Origin: Bacteroidota bacterium
GTDB lineage: Bacteria > Bacteroidota > Bacteroidia > Bacteroidales > Paludibacteraceae
Direction: 5' to 3'
Length of the DNA stretch: 13,555 bases
Assembly: GCA_022709605.1 (NCBI GenBank)
Contig: JAKLIM010000062.1
Span: 1 to 13,555, forward strand
Made by a program: the position numbers and the translations under genes. Shown here piece by piece: positions 7,871-13,555 of this stretch (within the stretch, counting starts at the first letter, position 1; each line of letters opens with the position of its first letter). A model generated the notes under the pieces. The model made no database searches. It was not told where the DNA came from and was given only the letters and a program-made list of their open reading frames with translations.

Positions 7871-7924
7871 TCGGGATGACAGAACTCCAATTCTACCCGG
7901 GATGACAGAACTCCGATTCTGTCA
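7871..7924. repeat. Two 26-bp tandem repeat units with a hairpin, porQ-cmk gap
   Basis: Two near-identical units begin at 7871 and 7897, sharing CGGGATGACAGAACTCC and then A or G followed by ATTCT. The second unit plus its flank forms an 8-bp stem (TGACAGAA at 7903-7910, TTCTGTCA at 7917-7924) with a six-base loop. There is no T tract after it, so it is not a standard terminator. GGGATGACAGAA-type sequences are a familiar short intergenic repeat in Bacteroidota genomes. Confidence 0.75.
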
Positions 7925-7974
7925 AAATATTAATATTTCATTTTAAAAAAAGCAAATTTTCCAATACAATTTCA

Positions 7975-8661
7975 ATGAAAAAAATAATAGTTGCAATAGA
8001 TGGATTTTCGTCGTGCGGTAAAAGCACAATGGCGAAAGAACTGGCGCACGAAACAGGTTATATTTATGTCGATACCGGTGCAATGTATCGTGCCGTATCA
8101 TTATTTTGTATCCGAAATGGATGGATGACAGAGACGGAAATGATTGAAGATCAGATTGAAAAAAATATATCGTCCATTCAGCTCGAATTTAAAACCAATG
8201 CCGGTGGCAAAGCCGAAATGTATCTGAACGGCGAAAATGTAGAAAACGAAATACGTACCCTTGAGGTTGCCAACGGTGCAAGCAGAGTGAGTACGTTGGG
8301 TTTTGTTCGTCGCGAATTGGTTCGTCAACAACAAATAATGGGACTTCAGAAAGGCATAGTGATGGATGGCCGTGATATTGGTACGGTGGTTTTTCCTGAA
8401 GCCGAATTAAAAATATTTCTTACCGCCTCTGCCGAAATCCGGGCACAACGAAGATATGATGAAATGGTAGCCAAAGGTGAAACAGTAAACTTTGAAGATG
8501 TGCTTGCCAATGTAAAAGAGCGCGACGATCGTGACCAAAACCGTGCTGAAAGTCCACTCCGCAAAGCCAGCGATGCCATTGTTATCGATAACTCGACATT
8601 ATCAATTCGTCAACAACAGGAAATTTTACGAACATTATTTGCAGAAAAAACGTTAGATTAA
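7975..8661 (+). CDS. cmk: (d)CMP kinase (cytidylate kinase)
   Basis: Cytidylate kinase phosphorylates CMP and dCMP with ATP to the diphosphates, feeding RNA, DNA and CDP-lipid synthesis in the cytoplasm. It has 228 residues, the normal length. Seen: P-loop GFSSCGKST at 10-18, the CMP-contacting DTGAMYR at 33-39, a family insertion domain over about 60-125, DGRDIGTVVFP at 131-141, a lid region rich in Arg (ERDDRDQNR at 182-190), then ESPL at 192-195 and AIVIDNS at 201-207. All expected elements are present. The ATG at 7975 is the first start giving the family N-terminus MKKIIVAIDG. It lies 108 bp after porQ and 91 bp before ispH on the same strand. Confidence 0.96.
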   Translation: MKKIIVAIDGFSSCGKSTMAKELAHETGYIYVDTGAMYRAVSLFCIRNGWMTETEMIEDQIEKNISSIQLEFKTNAGGKAEMYLNGENVENEIRTLEVANGASRVSTLGFVRRELVRQQQIMGLQKGIVMDGRDIGTVVFPEAELKIFLTASAEIRAQRRYDEMVAKGETVNFEDVLANVKERDDRDQNRAESPLRKASDAIVIDNSTLSIRQQQEILRTLFAEKTLD

Positions 8662-8713
8662 TTTGCTTTTCAAATATTTTCAAATTTTTTTTTAATCATT
8701 TTGGATTTAATTG

Positions 8714-8747
8714 AAATTGTAAATAGTAAATGTCTAAATCGTAAATC
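8714..8747 (+). repeat. TAAAT-type short repeats in the ispH leader
   Basis: The last 40 bases or so before the ispH ATG repeat AAATTGTAAATAG, TAAATG and TAAATCGTAAAT. The AAAT(C/T)GTAAAT core is the same as in the longer array before the phosphatase gene at 10794-10875. There is no Shine-Dalgarno-like sequence in this leader. The rest of 8662-8752 is AT-rich without a hairpin or a TAnnTTTG box. Confidence 0.6.
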
Positions 8748-8752
8748 AAAAA

Positions 8753-9625
8753 ATGTTAAATATCGAAATTGATAAAAAATCCGGATTCTGTTTCGGCGTT
8801 GTGAATGCCATTAAAAAGGCTGAAGAAGAACTTGCCAAAGGTGATGTTTTATATTGTTTGGGCGATATTGTTCATAACGGACAGGAAATAAGCCGGTTAG
8901 AAAACCTGGGATTAATCACCATTAATCACGAACAGTTTGCAAATTTAAAAGATGCAAGGGTTTTATTGCGCGCTCATGGCGAACCTCCGCTCACTTATCA
9001 AATAGCCAAAGAAAACAACATTACTTTGATCGATGCTTCGTGTCCGGTGGTTCTCAAATTGCAAACCCGAATTAAGAATGCCTTTGAATCAGCTCCTTCC
9101 GACGATAATCAGATTGTAATATACGGCGAGATTGGTCATGCCGAAGTCAATGGATTATTGGGACAGACTGATAATAAGGCAATTGTAATTGAGAATGAAT
9201 CTGATTTGAAAAAAATTGATTTTACTAAAAAAATCAGAATCTTTTCGCAAACCACAAAATCGCTTGATGGGTTTAATAAACTTGTGGAAAATGTAGCAGA
9301 AAAAACCGGAAGCCAACAAAATTTTGAATTTTCTGACACAATTTGTCGTCAGGTTGCTAATAGAATTCCAAATATTACTACTTTTGCACAGCAAAAAGAT
9401 ATCATAATTTTTGTCAGCGGTAAAAAAAGTTCGAACGGAAAAGTTCTGTACGAACACTCAAAAAAAATAAATGAAAATACTTTTTTGATTTCATCTGCCG
9501 ACGAAGTTATGGATTTGAATCTTGATTTAACAAAAAGTATAGGAATTTGCGGTGCCACTTCCACACCAAAATGGTTGATGGAAGAAGTTGCTGAAAAAAT
9601 TTCCGGCTTACAGAAAGTTGAATGA
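8753..9625 (+). CDS. ispH: 4-hydroxy-3-methylbut-2-enyl diphosphate reductase (IspH/LytB)
   Basis: IspH carries out the last step of the MEP isoprenoid pathway, reducing HMBPP to IPP and DMAPP with a [4Fe-4S] cluster in the cytoplasm. It has 290 residues, the usual bacterial length. The three cluster cysteines are visible: Cys13 (GFCFGVVNAI), Cys97 (DASCPVV) and Cys198 (DTICRQV). Other family residues are His42 (IVHNGQEI), His75 (RAHGEPP), His129 and Glu131 (GHAEVNG) and Thr167 (QTTKS). The C-terminus has GICGATSTPKWLM at 264-276. The cluster and substrate sites are intact. It sits between cmk and pfkA on the same strand; the 85-bp gap to pfkA has no evident terminator, so read-through is likely. 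A fused RpsA domain, seen in some other lineages, is absent. Confidence 0.97.
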   Translation: MLNIEIDKKSGFCFGVVNAIKKAEEELAKGDVLYCLGDIVHNGQEISRLENLGLITINHEQFANLKDARVLLRAHGEPPLTYQIAKENNITLIDASCPVVLKLQTRIKNAFESAPSDDNQIVIYGEIGHAEVNGLLGQTDNKAIVIENESDLKKIDFTKKIRIFSQTTKSLDGFNKLVENVAEKTGSQQNFEFSDTICRQVANRIPNITTFAQQKDIIIFVSGKKSSNGKVLYEHSKKINENTFLISSADEVMDLNLDLTKSIGICGATSTPKWLMEEVAEKISGLQKVE

Positions 9626-9710
9626 TTCCCCTTAGATTGTTTATAAAAAAATCACACCAAAATTTTATTAAATCGAAGGTATTAAAGTATAAATATATTT
9701 TATTGACATT

Positions 9711-10694
9711 ATGAAATACGGAATTAAGTGTATTGGTTTATTAACATCAGGGGGTGATGCACCCGGAATGAATGCAGCTATCCGATCGGTAACACGTGCT
9801 GCAATTTTCAATGGCATCCGCGTAAAAGCGGTCTATCGTGGATATAAAGGATTGATTACGGGCGAAATAAAAGAATTTCAGACTCAAAATGTAAGTAATA
9901 TTATTCAACAGGGTGGAACAATTCTTAAAACTGCCCGCTGCGAGGAATTTAAAACTGTAGAAGGTCGAAAAGTTGCTTACGAAACCATGATGCGCGAAGA
10001 AATTGATGCTTTGGTGGTAATTGGCGGCGACGGCACTTTTACCGGTGCGCGCATTTTTGCTCAGGAATTTAATGTGCCAATAATTGGATTGCCCGGAACC
10101 ATTGATAATGATTTGTTTGGCACCGATTCGACCATTGGATACGACACAGCATTAAATACGATTATCGAAGCGGTTGATAAAATTCGTGATACGGCTTCGT
10201 CGCACGAACGTCTCTTTTTTATTGAGGTAATGGGTCGCGATGCCGGTTTTCTGGCTCTGAACAGTGCTTTGGCTTCGGGAGCAGAGGCTGCAATCATTCC
10301 TGAACGCGAAACTCAGGTTGACCAACTGGAGGAACTGATTAAAAACGGTTTCCGCAAATCGAAAAACAGCAGCATTGTAATTGTGGCCGAAAGTGAAGTA
10401 ACCGGTGGAGCAAACGGACTTGCCGAACGCATGCACAAAGAACATCCCGAATACGATGTGCGCGTAACTATTCTCGGTCATATTCAGCGCGGTGGTTCGC
10501 CAACTGCTTACGATAGAATTCTTGCCAGTCGCATGGGAGTTGCCGCTATCGATGCTTTGTTAGATGAGCAACGCAGCATTATGATTGGCATTGTGAATGA
10601 TGTAATTGTTCATGTTCCGTTCACCAAAGCCATTAAAGATGATAAGCCTGTAAACGAAAATTTACTTGGAGTAATACAGATTTTATCGATTTAA
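9711..10694 (+). CDS. pfkA: ATP-dependent 6-phosphofructokinase
   Basis: Phosphofructokinase phosphorylates fructose 6-phosphate to the 1,6-bisphosphate, the committed step of glycolysis. It has 327 residues, within the range of bacterial PfkA. Motifs: LTSGGDAPGMNAAIR at 11-25 (nucleotide site), GGDGTF at 105-110, PGTIDND at 128-134 with catalytic Asp132, MGRDAGFLAL at 174-183, and GHIQRGGSPTAYDR in the C-terminal half. Gly108 in GGDGT indicates ATP rather than pyrophosphate as donor, because pyrophosphate enzymes usually have Asp there. Allosteric behaviour cannot be told from sequence. The ATG at 9711 follows an 85-bp AT-rich gap after ispH. A hairpin terminator follows at 10734. Confidence 0.97.
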   Translation: MKYGIKCIGLLTSGGDAPGMNAAIRSVTRAAIFNGIRVKAVYRGYKGLITGEIKEFQTQNVSNIIQQGGTILKTARCEEFKTVEGRKVAYETMMREEIDALVVIGGDGTFTGARIFAQEFNVPIIGLPGTIDNDLFGTDSTIGYDTALNTIIEAVDKIRDTASSHERLFFIEVMGRDAGFLALNSALASGAEAAIIPERETQVDQLEELIKNGFRKSKNSSIVIVAESEVTGGANGLAERMHKEHPEYDVRVTILGHIQRGGSPTAYDRILASRMGVAAIDALLDEQRSIMIGIVNDVIVHVPFTKAIKDDKPVNENLLGVIQILSI

Positions 10695-10733
10695 GAATTT
10701 CCATTGAAAACTTTCCACTAAAATTTTAATTAT

Positions 10734-10776
10734 TGCCTCCAAAGTTCCCTTTCGGATATTCTGGAGGCATTTTTAT
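10734..10776 (+). terminator. Rho-independent terminator after pfkA
   Basis: TGCCTCCA (10734-10741) and TGGAGGCA (10762-10769) form a perfect 8-bp GC-rich stem with a 20-base loop, followed at once by TTTTTATATTT. It lies 39 bp after the pfkA stop. It probably ends the porQ-cmk-ispH-pfkA run, leaving the phosphatase gene to its own start. Confidence 0.7.
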
Positions 10777-10793
10777 ATTTAAATATAAAATAT

Positions 10794-10875
10794 AAATCGT
10801 AAATGATTAAATCGTAAATGATTAAATTGTAAATGATTAAATCGTAAATGGTAAATATTTAAATTGTAAATGATT
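10794..10875 (+). repeat. 15-bp tandem repeat array before the phosphatase gene
   Basis: The unit AAAT(C/T)GTAAATGATT occurs three times in direct tandem (10794, 10809, 10824). A shortened fourth unit starts at 10839 and a full fifth at 10861. The last copy ends two bases before the ATG at 10878, so the array is the leader itself. No ribosome binding site or -7 box can be separated from it. The same core appears in the ispH leader. Confidence 0.9.
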
Positions 10876-10877
10876 TT

Positions 10878-11348
10878 ATGAATACAAAATCAATTTTATT
10901 CGTTTGCCTGGGAAATATTTGCCGATCGCCCATGGCAGAGGCTGTATTTCAACGAATTGTATCAGAAAACGGTCTGACTTCAAAATTCGAAATTGATTCG
11001 GCCGGCATGTTGGCATACCACAAAGGCGAATTAGCCGATAGCCGAATGCGTTACTTTGCTGCGAAAAGAGGCTATCATCTTACGCATCACTCGCGCCCTT
11101 TTGCTTCTTCCGATTTCGATAATTTTGACATGATTATTGGCATGGACGATCAAAACATTGACGCATTAAAAGCCAAAGCCATGACGATGGAAGAAAGCAA
11201 CAAAATTTATCGCATGGTCGATTTTTGTGTTAATTTACATGCTACACACGTTCCGGATCCCTATTATGGTGGCGATCAGGGTTTTGAAAATGTAATTGAT
11301 TTATTGGAAGATGCGTGTGCCGGGCTGTTTACACATTTGAAAGTTTGA
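10878..11348 (+). CDS. Low-molecular-weight protein tyrosine phosphatase
   Basis: Cytoplasmic phosphatase of the LMW-PTP family (Wzb, PtpA, YwlE), removing phosphate from tyrosine or arginine residues of proteins, often as partner of a BY-kinase in polysaccharide export. It has 156 residues, the family length. The P-loop CLGNICRS places the nucleophile Cys10 and Arg16 in a CX5R motif near the N-terminus. The general acid lies in DPYY at 127-130 (Asp127). SAGM at 41-44 and GMDDQN near 88-93 are also typical. No kinase gene is nearby. The last four codons (TTG AAA GTT TGA) already belong to the TTTGAAAG repeat array that follows, so the repeat supplies the stop codon. Substrate unknown. Confidence 0.93.
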   Translation: MNTKSILFVCLGNICRSPMAEAVFQRIVSENGLTSKFEIDSAGMLAYHKGELADSRMRYFAAKRGYHLTHHSRPFASSDFDNFDMIIGMDDQNIDALKAKAMTMEESNKIYRMVDFCVNLHATHVPDPYYGGDQGFENVIDLLEDACAGLFTHLKV

Positions 11349-11460
11349 AAGTTTGAAAGTTTGAAAGTTTGTCCCGATAGCTATCGGGATTGAAAGTTTG
11401 AAAGTTTGAGAGTTTGAGAGTTTGAAAGTTTGTCCCGATAGCTCCCGAAGTCTCGGGACG
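11336..11460. repeat. TTTGAAAG octamer array broken by TCCCGATAGCTATCGGGA-type palindromes
   Basis: TTTGAAAG is repeated four times in tandem from 11336 to 11367. An 18-bp perfect palindrome TCCCGATAGCTATCGGGA follows at 11372-11389. More octamers, some drifted to TTTGAGAG, come next, then a second hairpin block at 11432-11459 (GTCCCGA … TCGGGAC, with a nested CCCGA/TCGGG stem). The array lies in the convergent gap between the phosphatase and smr and may serve as a two-way terminator. TCCCGATAGCTATCGGGA is, to my knowledge, a common dispersed repeat in Bacteroidota. Confidence 0.9.
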
Positions 11461-11496
11461 GGATTGAAGATTTGAAGATTCCACTCAACGTTTAAA

Positions 11497-11605
11497 TTTC
11501 TTATTTTCTATTTTCTAATTCCCCAATTTCTAATTCCTCAATTTCTATTTTCTCAATTTCTATTTTCCCAATTTCTATTTTCTATTTTCCCATTTTCTCA
11601 TTTTC
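11497..11605. repeat. Polypyrimidine array (CAATTTCTATTTTC-type) at the smr 3' end
   Basis: About 110 bases consist of degenerate copies of CAATTTCTATTTTC and shorter TATTTTC or CATTTTC units, nearly all pyrimidine plus A on the plus strand. It ends a few bases before the smr stop codon at 11613, so the smr transcript would carry it as a purine-rich 3' tail. No hairpin is visible. Confidence 0.75.
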
Positions 11606-11610
11606 AAAAG

Positions 11611-12696
11611 CTATTTTATCGTTACCATTGTTGCTCCAAATCCATACTCGCGAAACGAAGCATCCTGAAAGTAATACGTTTTATAGCGCGATTTCAATTG
11701 TTTTTCGATTTCACTGCGTAGCACTCCTTCTCCTTTGCCATGAATAAATACAATCTTTTGCCCTTTTCGTGTTTTGTTTTCACTGATTACGGCATGAAAT
11801 TTTTCCATTTGCAAATTTAGCATGTCTGCATTTTCCATACCGGCAGTGGTGTCAACTAATTCATTGATATGCAAATCCACTTCAATCACATCAGCCGTTT
11901 GTTGACGAAGCGTGATTCTTGGCCGCTTGGTTTCTTCTTTGTGCAACATGGCATTCTTAATTTCGGCGGGCGAAATGTCGATTAATTTCTGATTTTCTTT
12001 TTCCGAAATTATATCAATGATCATTGCCAAATCATCGAAATAATCATTCTCGGTAAAACTGTGCAATTTGTAGAATTTTACTGCATTAATTTTCAGCTGC
12101 ACGTCAAGTACATTTTGCGGAGTATATGTTTTACCTTGTTTGAAAGGAATAATTTGAATACGCAGATTTTCCCAGGCATTGAGTTGGTCTTTAGTAATTT
12201 GAGTCAGCTCTTCCTGCATATTTGGCTCAATCAAACCATTCGATACACTTTTCAGATTCCCATTTTCGCCGTTTATTATATTGTAATAAAGAAAATAGTT
12301 GCTATCGTTAACCAAATAACAATCGTACGAAGTGGTTTGTAATTGTTTGACGTCCAATGGGAAAAATGCCAAAAGCGCTTTTAGTGTTTCGCCTTCGGGA
12401 GTCTCTATTATAGGTTCTAACCTCACCCCCAACCCCTCTCCTTGAGGAGAGGGGAGCTTAGGTTCTGCAATTGAAGAAGCTGATTCAGCATTAATATTCT
12501 TTGAAGAGAAATCTCTTTTTGGGAAATTCGTTTCTTTGTTCACAGCTCCAACCATTACACATTCCTTTTCCAATACCGGAATCTCAAATCCATCCGCATC
12601 TTCCACGTACAACATTTTCTTCAATTCATCCACGCGGACTACCATTCCGCCGCCTACTGCGTTCAGAAAACGCACTGTATCACCTTTTTTTATCAT
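11611..12696 (-). CDS. DUF2027 and Smr domain protein
   Basis: The family joins an N-terminal DUF2027 region to a C-terminal Smr (MutS2-like) domain; Smr domains bind or cut nucleic acids, and a DNA-repair or ribosome-rescue role is possible but unproven here. From the ATG at 12696 the product is 361 residues. Residues 1-50 form a small beta-rich module (KKGDTVRFLNAVGGGMVV … GFEIPVLEKEC); a middle DUF2027 body spans about 95-250; the Smr domain runs from about 270 to the end with VDLH at 273-276 and HGKGEG at 319-324. I prefer this ATG over the one at 12759, because MIKKGDTVRFL is the natural N-terminus and the extra 21 residues look like translated leader. Residues 78-95, in the linker, are encoded by an inserted palindromic repeat (12411-12466). 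The gene converges on the phosphatase and is divergent from queA. Confidence 0.88.
   Translation of the reverse strand: MIKKGDTVRFLNAVGGGMVVRVDELKKMLYVEDADGFEIPVLEKECVMVGAVNKETNFPKRDFSSKNINAESASSIAEPKLPSPQGEGLGVRLEPIIETPEGETLKALLAFFPLDVKQLQTTSYDCYLVNDSNYFLYYNIINGENGNLKSVSNGLIEPNMQEELTQITKDQLNAWENLRIQIIPFKQGKTYTPQNVLDVQLKINAVKFYKLHSFTENDYFDDLAMIIDIISEKENQKLIDISPAEIKNAMLHKEETKRPRITLRQQTADVIEVDLHINELVDTTAGMENADMLNLQMEKFHAVISENKTRKGQKIVFIHGKGEGVLRSEIEKQLKSRYKTYYFQDASFREYGFGATMVTIK
12411..12466. repeat. Palindromic element inserted in frame in smr, flanked by 8-bp direct repeats
   Basis: TAGGTTCT occurs at 12411-12418 and again at 12459-12466. Between them are 40 bases containing AACCTCACCCCC and a 9-bp perfect stem, CCCCTCTCC (12433-12441) and GGAGAGGGG (12446-12454). 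The step from one direct repeat to the next is 48 bp, exactly 16 codons, so smr stays open. It encodes KLPSPQGEGLGVRL bounded by Glu-Pro on each side. PSPQGEGLGVR is a peptide I recognise as the usual translation of a dispersed Bacteroidota repeat. The direct repeats look like a target-site duplication, though they could be part of the element. Confidence 0.88.
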
Positions 12697-12728
12697 GATT
12701 TTATTTTTACAAGAGGGTGTGCCTAATT

Positions 12729-12748
12729 CAAGGGAGCATGCCCCTTTG
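12729..12748. promoter_or_regulatory. Near-palindrome over the queA -33 box, possible operator
   Basis: CAAGGGAGCATGCCCCTTTG is a 20-base near-palindrome centred on GCATGC, with one mismatch and one G-T pair. Its right end overlaps the TTTG -33 element of the queA promoter, and it also lies in the leader of smr. A regulator site or a leader hairpin are both possible. No matching regulator is in the window. Confidence 0.3.
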
Positions 12749-12776
12749 TTTGTTGCCACATTTTTATTTACTTTTG
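12745..12776 (+). promoter_or_regulatory. Promoter of queA
   Basis: TTTG at 12745-12748 and TACTTTTG at 12769-12776 match the Bacteroidota -33 and -7 (TAnnTTTG) elements with a 20-base spacer, the preferred distance. Transcription would start near 12782, about 24 bases before the GTG start of queA. This is the best promoter match in the window. Confidence 0.7.
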
Positions 12777-12778
12777 CA

Positions 12779-12786
12779 CAAAAATA
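12779..12786 (-). promoter_or_regulatory. Candidate -7 box for smr
   Basis: On the minus strand this reads TATTTTTG, matching TAnnTTTG, and lies two bases from the opposing queA -7 box, so the two form a near-palindrome (12769-12786). No TTG -33 element is clear at the right distance. The smr leader would be about 75 bases. Confidence 0.4.
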
Positions 12787-12805
12787 CTACAATTTATTTA
12801 CTCCC

Positions 12806-13555
12806 GTGAATACTATCTCCGAAAACGCTCCGATTTATATTGATGAATACAATTATCCCTTGCCGGATGACCGAATTGCGAAATATCCGTTGGCTCAACG
12901 CGACTCTTCAAAACTGTTGATTTACAGGGATGGCAATATTTCGGAAAATGTATTTGCCAATATTTCAGGCTATTTGCCCGAAAGTAGTTTGCTGGTTTAC
13001 AATAATACCCGTGTAATTCAGGCCCGATTAATATTTCAAAAATCGACAGGCGCACATATCGAAGTGTTTTGTCTGGAACCTTTATCACCTGCCGATTATG
13101 CACAGTCCTTAAGTTCGAACGCTCAATGCGAGTGGAAATGCATGGTTGGAAATCTGAAAAAGTGGAAAGAAGGAATTTTGACCAAAAATATAAATATTAA
13201 TGGTATTAACGTGGATTTTAATGCTGAGTTGCTCCATACGGTAGAAAATACGCACACAGTCAGGTTTAGGTGGGACAATGCGAATGTACATTTTGCCGAA
13301 ATACTCGAAAATGCCGGTGAACTGCCCATACCACCTTATTTGCACCGAAAAACAGAAACCGGTGATCTGATCGCTTATCAAACCGTTTATTCAAAAATTA
13401 AAGGTTCGGTAGCGGCTCCCACAGCCGGATTGCATTTTACTTTGGAAGTTTTAAACAGTCTGGAATCGAAGAATATTGAAACCGAAGAAGTAACACTTCA
13501 CGTGGGTGCCGGAACATTTCAACCCGTTAAGAAACAAGATATTGCTGAACATCAA
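12806..13555 (+). CDS. queA: S-adenosylmethionine:tRNA ribosyltransferase-isomerase, 3' end cut by window edge
   Basis: QueA transfers and isomerises the ribosyl part of SAM onto preQ1 at position 34 of tRNAs for Asp, Asn, His and Tyr, giving epoxyqueuosine. Here 250 residues are visible and no stop is reached. Motifs: YNYPLPDDRIAKYPLAQRD at 15-33, NNTRVIQARL at 66-75, GELPIPPYL at 171-179, YQTVY at 191-195, GSVAAPTAGLHFT at 200-212 and LHVGAGTFQPV at 231-241. The insertion at about 90-125 (CLEPLSPADYAQ … MVGNLKKWKEG) marks the longer Bacteroidota form. No in-frame ATG exists upstream, so I chose GTG at 12806, which gives the short N-terminal lead expected before IDEYNYPLP. It has a good promoter 24 bases upstream and is divergent from smr. 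Confidence 0.95.
   Translation, partial: MNTISENAPIYIDEYNYPLPDDRIAKYPLAQRDSSKLLIYRDGNISENVFANISGYLPESSLLVYNNTRVIQARLIFQKSTGAHIEVFCLEPLSPADYAQSLSSNAQCEWKCMVGNLKKWKEGILTKNININGINVDFNAELLHTVENTHTVRFRWDNANVHFAEILENAGELPIPPYLHRKTETGDLIAYQTVYSKIKGSVAAPTAGLHFTLEVLNSLESKNIETEEVTLHVGAGTFQPVKKQDIAEHQ

Noticed and set aside
9626..9710. Promoter for pfkA in the ispH-pfkA gap
   Set aside because: The gap is AT-rich, but no TAnnTTTG box with a suitable -33 element could be found.
10794..10875. Possible CRISPR array
   Set aside because: The units are 15 bp in direct tandem with no spacers between them, and no cas genes are present.
12697..12759. N-terminal extension of the Smr protein (MATNKGACSL…)
   Set aside because: The extension does not resemble the family and covers the leader; MIKKGDTVRFL at 12696 is the natural start.

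Overview
The window looks like chromosomal DNA of a Bacteroidota member, most likely order Bacteroidales. It is AT-rich with weak ribosome binding sites. It carries TAnnTTTG-type -7 promoter boxes, a TonB with the Bacteroidota layout, a PorQ-family type IX secretion protein, a DUF4954 protein, a DUF2027-Smr protein and the long Bacteroidota form of QueA. Genus and species cannot be told from the sequence alone.

Layout. The left half (1-6544) is read on the minus strand. In transcription order it holds a TonB energy transducer, a rho-independent terminator, hflX, a DUF4954 beta-helix protein, a YqhD/BDH-type iron-containing alcohol dehydrogenase, a broken DUF1016 (YhcG-like) nuclease gene, and the 5' two-thirds or so of aroA, which runs off the left edge. 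A 284-bp divergent region (6545-6828) with -7 boxes on both strands separates this from a plus-strand run: porQ, cmk, ispH, pfkA and a low-molecular-weight protein tyrosine phosphatase. That run converges on a minus-strand DUF2027-Smr gene across a repeat-filled 262-bp gap. A short divergent promoter region then leads to queA, which starts at GTG and runs off the right edge.

Function. Most genes are housekeeping: shikimate pathway (aroA), nucleotide salvage (cmk), MEP isoprenoid pathway (ispH), glycolysis (pfkA), queuosine tRNA modification (queA), and ribosome-associated GTPase or Smr functions (hflX, smr). Two act at the envelope (tonB, porQ). I see no defence system, biosynthetic cluster, prophage, CRISPR array, tRNA or rRNA gene, or intact mobile element, and no convincing new multi-gene system.

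What stands out is small-scale genome dynamics. A DUF1016 gene has lost its catalytic middle through an internal deletion with a frameshift. A 48-bp palindromic element sits in frame inside the Smr protein, flanked by an 8-bp direct repeat. Several families of short tandem repeats occupy leaders and gene ends. A compact face-to-face promoter pair with a near-palindrome lies between smr and queA. The DUF4954 protein is the main gene of unknown function.
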